A stretch of 16,022 bases of DNA from positions 1 to 16,022 of the forward strand of contig JADYZI010000197.1 in NCBI GenBank assembly GCA_020853255.1, in the 5' to 3' direction. The notes below the pieces were generated by a model. That model saw nothing but the letters and a program-made list of their open reading frames with translations. It was not told where the DNA came from and made no database searches. Within the stretch, counting starts at the first letter, position 1, and each line of letters begins with the position of its first letter. The DNA comes from Acidobacteriota bacterium (GTDB lineage Bacteria > Acidobacteriota > Blastocatellia > Pyrinomonadales > Pyrinomonadaceae). Made by a program: the position numbers and the translations under genes. Of the stretch, positions 13,619-16,022 are shown one piece after another.

Positions 13619-15214
13619 CTAATTTCCAAGCCGGGCAGCCGTAATTTCATCTGCTTGGGCGGCGGCGGCATTGCCTTTGGCCTTGTGCACCAGGGCCCGC
13701 GCACGATACAGATTGGAAATTCTTGGATTGATCTGTATGCCCTTATTAAAGTCGGCCATCGCGGCGTCTAGATCATTCAAGTATAGATTTGCAATGCCTC
13801 GATTTAGGTATGACTCGGCAAAATTGGGATTCATCGATATGTGCACATCAAAATCCTTCTTCGCCTTTTTCCAGTCTTGAAGCCGTGCATGGGCGGTTCC
13901 ACGATTGTAATAGAATGCGGGTTCGTTCGGTGCGATCTTTATTCCCATATCGCAATCCTTAATTACCGCCTTAAAATCACTCAAGTAGTCCATATTGATC
14001 GCACTTCTTTTGAGGATGGGAGCGGGATCGTCGGGATTCTTCTTAATGATCTCCCCGTAGTATTGGACGGCGAGTTTATAGTCACCTTTTCTCACCGCCG
14101 CCTCGGCCGCAGCCGTCATCTCACCCGTAGTAACTGCGGTTGTTTCGTTGTTCTTCTTTGCGTCGGAGTTTACCTGCTCAAGAGTTTTGCCGCTGTCTTT
14201 CGGCGTGCTGTTCGCGGTGTTTTGATCTGATGGGTTTGCTCCGCTGTGCAGGACCCTAAGTTTTTCGGCAAAAAGCTCCGCATACAGTTCCAGCGACTTT
14301 CGGGCCGCGAACATGTAACGTTCTTTTTTGGCGGGAATAACCAGCGGAGTAAATGCGTGGCGTTCCGCACCCCAGAAATTCTGTGTTTTCAACGCTGCCT
14401 TTGATTCGTCCTTGTATGGTTTGTCCGCAAATGCGATCCGCTCGGCGACCGGCAATTCCAGTTTATACTGGTCGAAATTATTCTTTGTGTCGTTTAGATA
14501 AACATAGCTTTGCGGAATACTGATCATCCCGCCGATGCTGTAATCGGCATGGAAATACGGGTCGCCGTAGAAGAACTTGCCTTTGTCCTGCTTGATCTCA
14601 GTATTCAGCATTATCGAAGCAAAATCGACGACGACATCAAATGTTGTCAGATCGCCGCCGGTCGCCTTGCTCGTTTTTGACATATCCTTGATCTGTCCAA
14701 AACCGATCAGCTCGGTCGAGCCGTACGGCGTCCATTTCAACAGCACCGGGCCGTCAAAGGCGGTGAGCGAATACCATGCCTGGCCCGCTTCGCCGTCATG
14801 GCCCTTTAGTTTCTTGTCCTGATTCTTGCTTTGGCGCTCAAGGTAATATTCTGTTGCCGCAATGTCGTTCCAATCAGTTAATGCTATCCCCACGGCGCCG
14901 ATCTTCCGCTTCAACGTTTCATAAAACTCGTTGGTCAGGCCCTGCAGGTCCTGCTCGGTCAGATCGCTGTCGAGATAAACGGTCACGTCTGCTGCATTTC
15001 GCTTCTGCACAGATGCCCGCGAGGTAATGAGTTTGTAGTGAACGCGTACCTGGCCGATCGAAAGCTTGGTCGTGTTCTTTGCAACCTTCGGCTTGCCAAA
15101 AGTGCCGGCCTTAACGTATGCGAATGTGTCGTCTGCGATCTTTGAAAGTCCTTGTGCAGATATTGAGATAGAGAAAAATGCCAGGACAGCGAAAGTGCGG
15201 ATAATTGTTTTCAT
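13619..15214 (-). CDS. Exported TPR-repeat protein
   Basis: This 531-residue protein has a clear signal peptide: MKTIIR, a hydrophobic core, and a probable cut after SISA (about residue 20). Residues ~21-320 form a region I do not recognise, rich in beta-strand and Tyr/Phe, with GFGQIKDMSK and YSIGGMISIP stretches. A Ser/Thr/Lys/Asn-rich linker follows (about 325-365). Then come about four TPR units to the end, for example YYNRGTAHARLQDWKKAKKDF and YLNRGIANLYLNDLDAAMADF. No lipobox is seen, so a periplasmic or secreted location is inferred. The minus-strand start has a GGAGA sequence about 10 nt upstream (15225-15229). It is transcribed against the catabolic cluster and has no visible functional link to it. 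Confidence 0.8.
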   Translation of the reverse strand: MKTIIRTFAVLAFFSISISAQGLSKIADDTFAYVKAGTFGKPKVAKNTTKLSIGQVRVHYKLITSRASVQKRNAADVTVYLDSDLTEQDLQGLTNEFYETLKRKIGAVGIALTDWNDIAATEYYLERQSKNQDKKLKGHDGEAGQAWYSLTAFDGPVLLKWTPYGSTELIGFGQIKDMSKTSKATGGDLTTFDVVVDFASIMLNTEIKQDKGKFFYGDPYFHADYSIGGMISIPQSYVYLNDTKNNFDQYKLELPVAERIAFADKPYKDESKAALKTQNFWGAERHAFTPLVIPAKKERYMFAARKSLELYAELFAEKLRVLHSGANPSDQNTANSTPKDSGKTLEQVNSDAKKNNETTAVTTGEMTAAAEAAVRKGDYKLAVQYYGEIIKKNPDDPAPILKRSAINMDYLSDFKAVIKDCDMGIKIAPNEPAFYYNRGTAHARLQDWKKAKKDFDVHISMNPNFAESYLNRGIANLYLNDLDAAMADFNKGIQINPRISNLYRARALVHKAKGNAAAAQADEITAARLGN

Positions 15215-15408
15215 TGAAGTTATGTCTCCGTCTTGATAAAAGTTGCAGTTCGAATCGAGCTGACGAACTGTTCACCAACATCGGGCCGCATTTCGCAGCT
15301 TGATTCCGATGCCGAAAATGTAGTTTGGTTTGCGGCCACGGGTGAATGGCCACTTCAAAATTATATCAATCGTCGAGCAATGCGTCTATGGCAGCATTCA
15401 CCTACTAC
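15215..15408. other. Upstream region of the exported TPR gene
   Basis: About 190 nt hold the presumed minus-strand promoter and a ribosome site (GGAGA, complement of 15225-15229). I cannot pick a -35/-10 pair with confidence. A small palindrome, GGCCAC/GTGAATGGCC, lies near 15337-15353. No gene is seen on the plus strand. Confidence 0.4.
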
Positions 15409-15519
15409 GTTGCCAGCACGTTGTGTTATCCTGTTTGTCCATTATCCTAGGCCATCACAATGGAACGCCGCGACGATGGGTCGCGTCCGCAAAGCTGGAA
15501 GGAGCGGACTACCGCATGA
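15409..15519 (+). pseudogene. Decayed copy of the preA 3' end
   Basis: Translated in the preA frame, these 36 codons align without gaps to PreA residues 379-414 and end at the same stop position. The block AITMERRDDGS is identical, followed by PQ and WKER matches; upstream, two of the iron-sulfur cysteines (at PreA 384 and 388) survive. By my count 24 of 36 positions agree. An in-frame TAG (15448-15450) sits where PreA has Gly391, and no PreA-like sequence can be followed further upstream, so this is a 3' relic. It is followed after 5 nt by the palindrome array next to the transposase. Confidence 0.85.
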
Positions 15520-15524
15520 ACCTT

Positions 15525-15731
15525 GTTCGCCGCAAAGCGGCAAGAAGAAAGTAGCCAGATGCGAAGCTTCTGGAGAGAGTCGGAAAAATAACCGGGCGGT
15601 GGAGCCGCCCGCCGCCGACTGAAATGTTGACGAAACGGAACTGGCCGCGTCTTCAACGCGGAAAATCAATCACCCGTTACCCAGAGGTTTTACCTCTGGC
15701 TACTTTCTTTAGGCCGCTTCGCGGCAGGAAC
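15525..15731. repeat. Palindrome array with inverted ends upstream of the transposase
   Basis: Outer arms 15525-15559 and 15695-15731 are imperfect reverse complements (each reads GTTC, then a small GCCGC/GCGGC hairpin, then AAAGAAAGTAGCCAGA). Between and within them are short hairpins: GCCGCAAAGCGGC (15529-15541), CGGGCGG/CCGCCCG around 15593-15612, CCGCGTCTTCAACGCGG (15645-15661), CCAGAGGTTTTACCTCTGG (15681-15699) and GCCGCTTCGCGGC (15713-15725). Such clusters typically accompany REP-associated tyrosine transposases, whose gene starts 18 nt further on. The family differs from the REP arms elsewhere in the window. Confidence 0.75.
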
Positions 15732-15748
15732 CTGTCGCAAGAATCACC

Positions 15749-16022
15749 ATGCCCTCAACTCACGTCACGTCCACATTTCACATTGTTTTCTCAACGAAAG
15801 AACGCCGTCGGATCATTGTTGATGAATGGCGTCTACGGCTGCATGCATACCTTGGAGGCATCGTCAAAGGCATGGACGCCGTGCCGTTGGCAATCGGCGG
15901 AATCGACGACCATGCACATCTCTCGGTCAGCCTGAAGTCAAAACACAGGATCGATTATTTTGTCCGCGACCTAAAGGCGGACTCGTCTGCATGGATACAT
16001 AAGGAATTCTCGAAACTCTTTG
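15749..16022 (+). CDS. IS200-like / REP-associated tyrosine transposase, 5' part
   Basis: The first 91 residues of a Y1-type (HUH) transposase run off the right edge. The start MPSTHVTSTFHIVFSTKERR is typical of this family, and the metal-binding HUH motif is visible as H55-A-H57 in GGIDDHAHLSVSL, followed by the DYFVRDLKADSSAWI helix. The catalytic tyrosine would lie beyond the window. These enzymes cut single-stranded DNA at hairpins, and REP-associated members are usually single-copy and flanked by palindromes. The hairpin array directly upstream supports that subtype over an autonomous IS200. Intactness of the 3' half cannot be judged. Confidence 0.85.
   Translation, partial: MPSTHVTSTFHIVFSTKERRRIIVDEWRLRLHAYLGGIVKGMDAVPLAIGGIDDHAHLSVSLKSKHRIDYFVRDLKADSSAWIHKEFSKLF

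Noticed and set aside
15233..15935. Plus-strand open frames across the relic and hairpin array
   Set aside because: They read through palindromes and the preA relic in the wrong frame, and have no ribosome site or domain.

Overview
The window looks like a chromosomal segment of a Gram-negative-type soil or water bacterium, most likely from the Acidobacteriota (Blastocatellia/Pyrinomonadales-like). This is an inference from three things: tandem TolB-like/TPR proteins headed by a short Cys motif and a Leu-Asp-Asp-Gly block, several PIN-toxin modules scattered among metabolic genes, and many palindromic intergenic repeats. No rRNA, tRNA or marker gene fixes the taxonomy.

Layout, left to right. 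(1) 1-2830: two tandem paralogous TPR proteins, the first cut by the window edge. (2) 2852-13506: a same-strand accessory catabolic cluster. It encodes an NCS1 nucleobase/hydantoin permease, a CoA-acylating (methyl)malonate-semialdehyde dehydrogenase, a beta-ureidopropionase-like amidohydrolase, a RidA-family protein, and both subunits of bacterial NAD-dependent dihydropyrimidine dehydrogenase (PreT and PreA). Together these fit reductive pyrimidine breakdown: uptake, uracil to dihydrouracil (PreTA), N-carbamoyl-beta-alanine to beta-alanine (amidohydrolase), then malonate semialdehyde to acetyl-CoA (MmsA). Dihydropyrimidinase and the beta-alanine aminotransferase are not in the window. (3) The cluster is broken up by apparent insertions: two antitoxin/PIN-toxin pairs (4359-5061 and 11574-12252), a GxxExxY-family gene between inverted repeats (6559-7071), and an aspartyl/asparaginyl beta-hydroxylase-like membrane protein (10197-11012). 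(4) 13619-15214, minus strand: a secreted TPR protein convergent with preA. (5) 15409-16022: a decayed copy of the preA 3' end, a palindrome array, and the start of an IS200-like/REP-associated tyrosine transposase that runs off the right edge.

Two intergenic repeat families stand out. One is a REP-like palindrome with ~30-nt arms, found at 8428-8612, 10126-10155 and 13509-13580, mostly hard against stop codons. The other is a tract of CGCGGAT/CGCAGAT units on a 10-nt period, found at 6566-6592, 7040-7066, 7958-8030 and 10160-10190, which also forms the inverted ends around the GxxExxY gene. With the truncated transposase and the preA relic, they suggest repeated small-element traffic through this locus.
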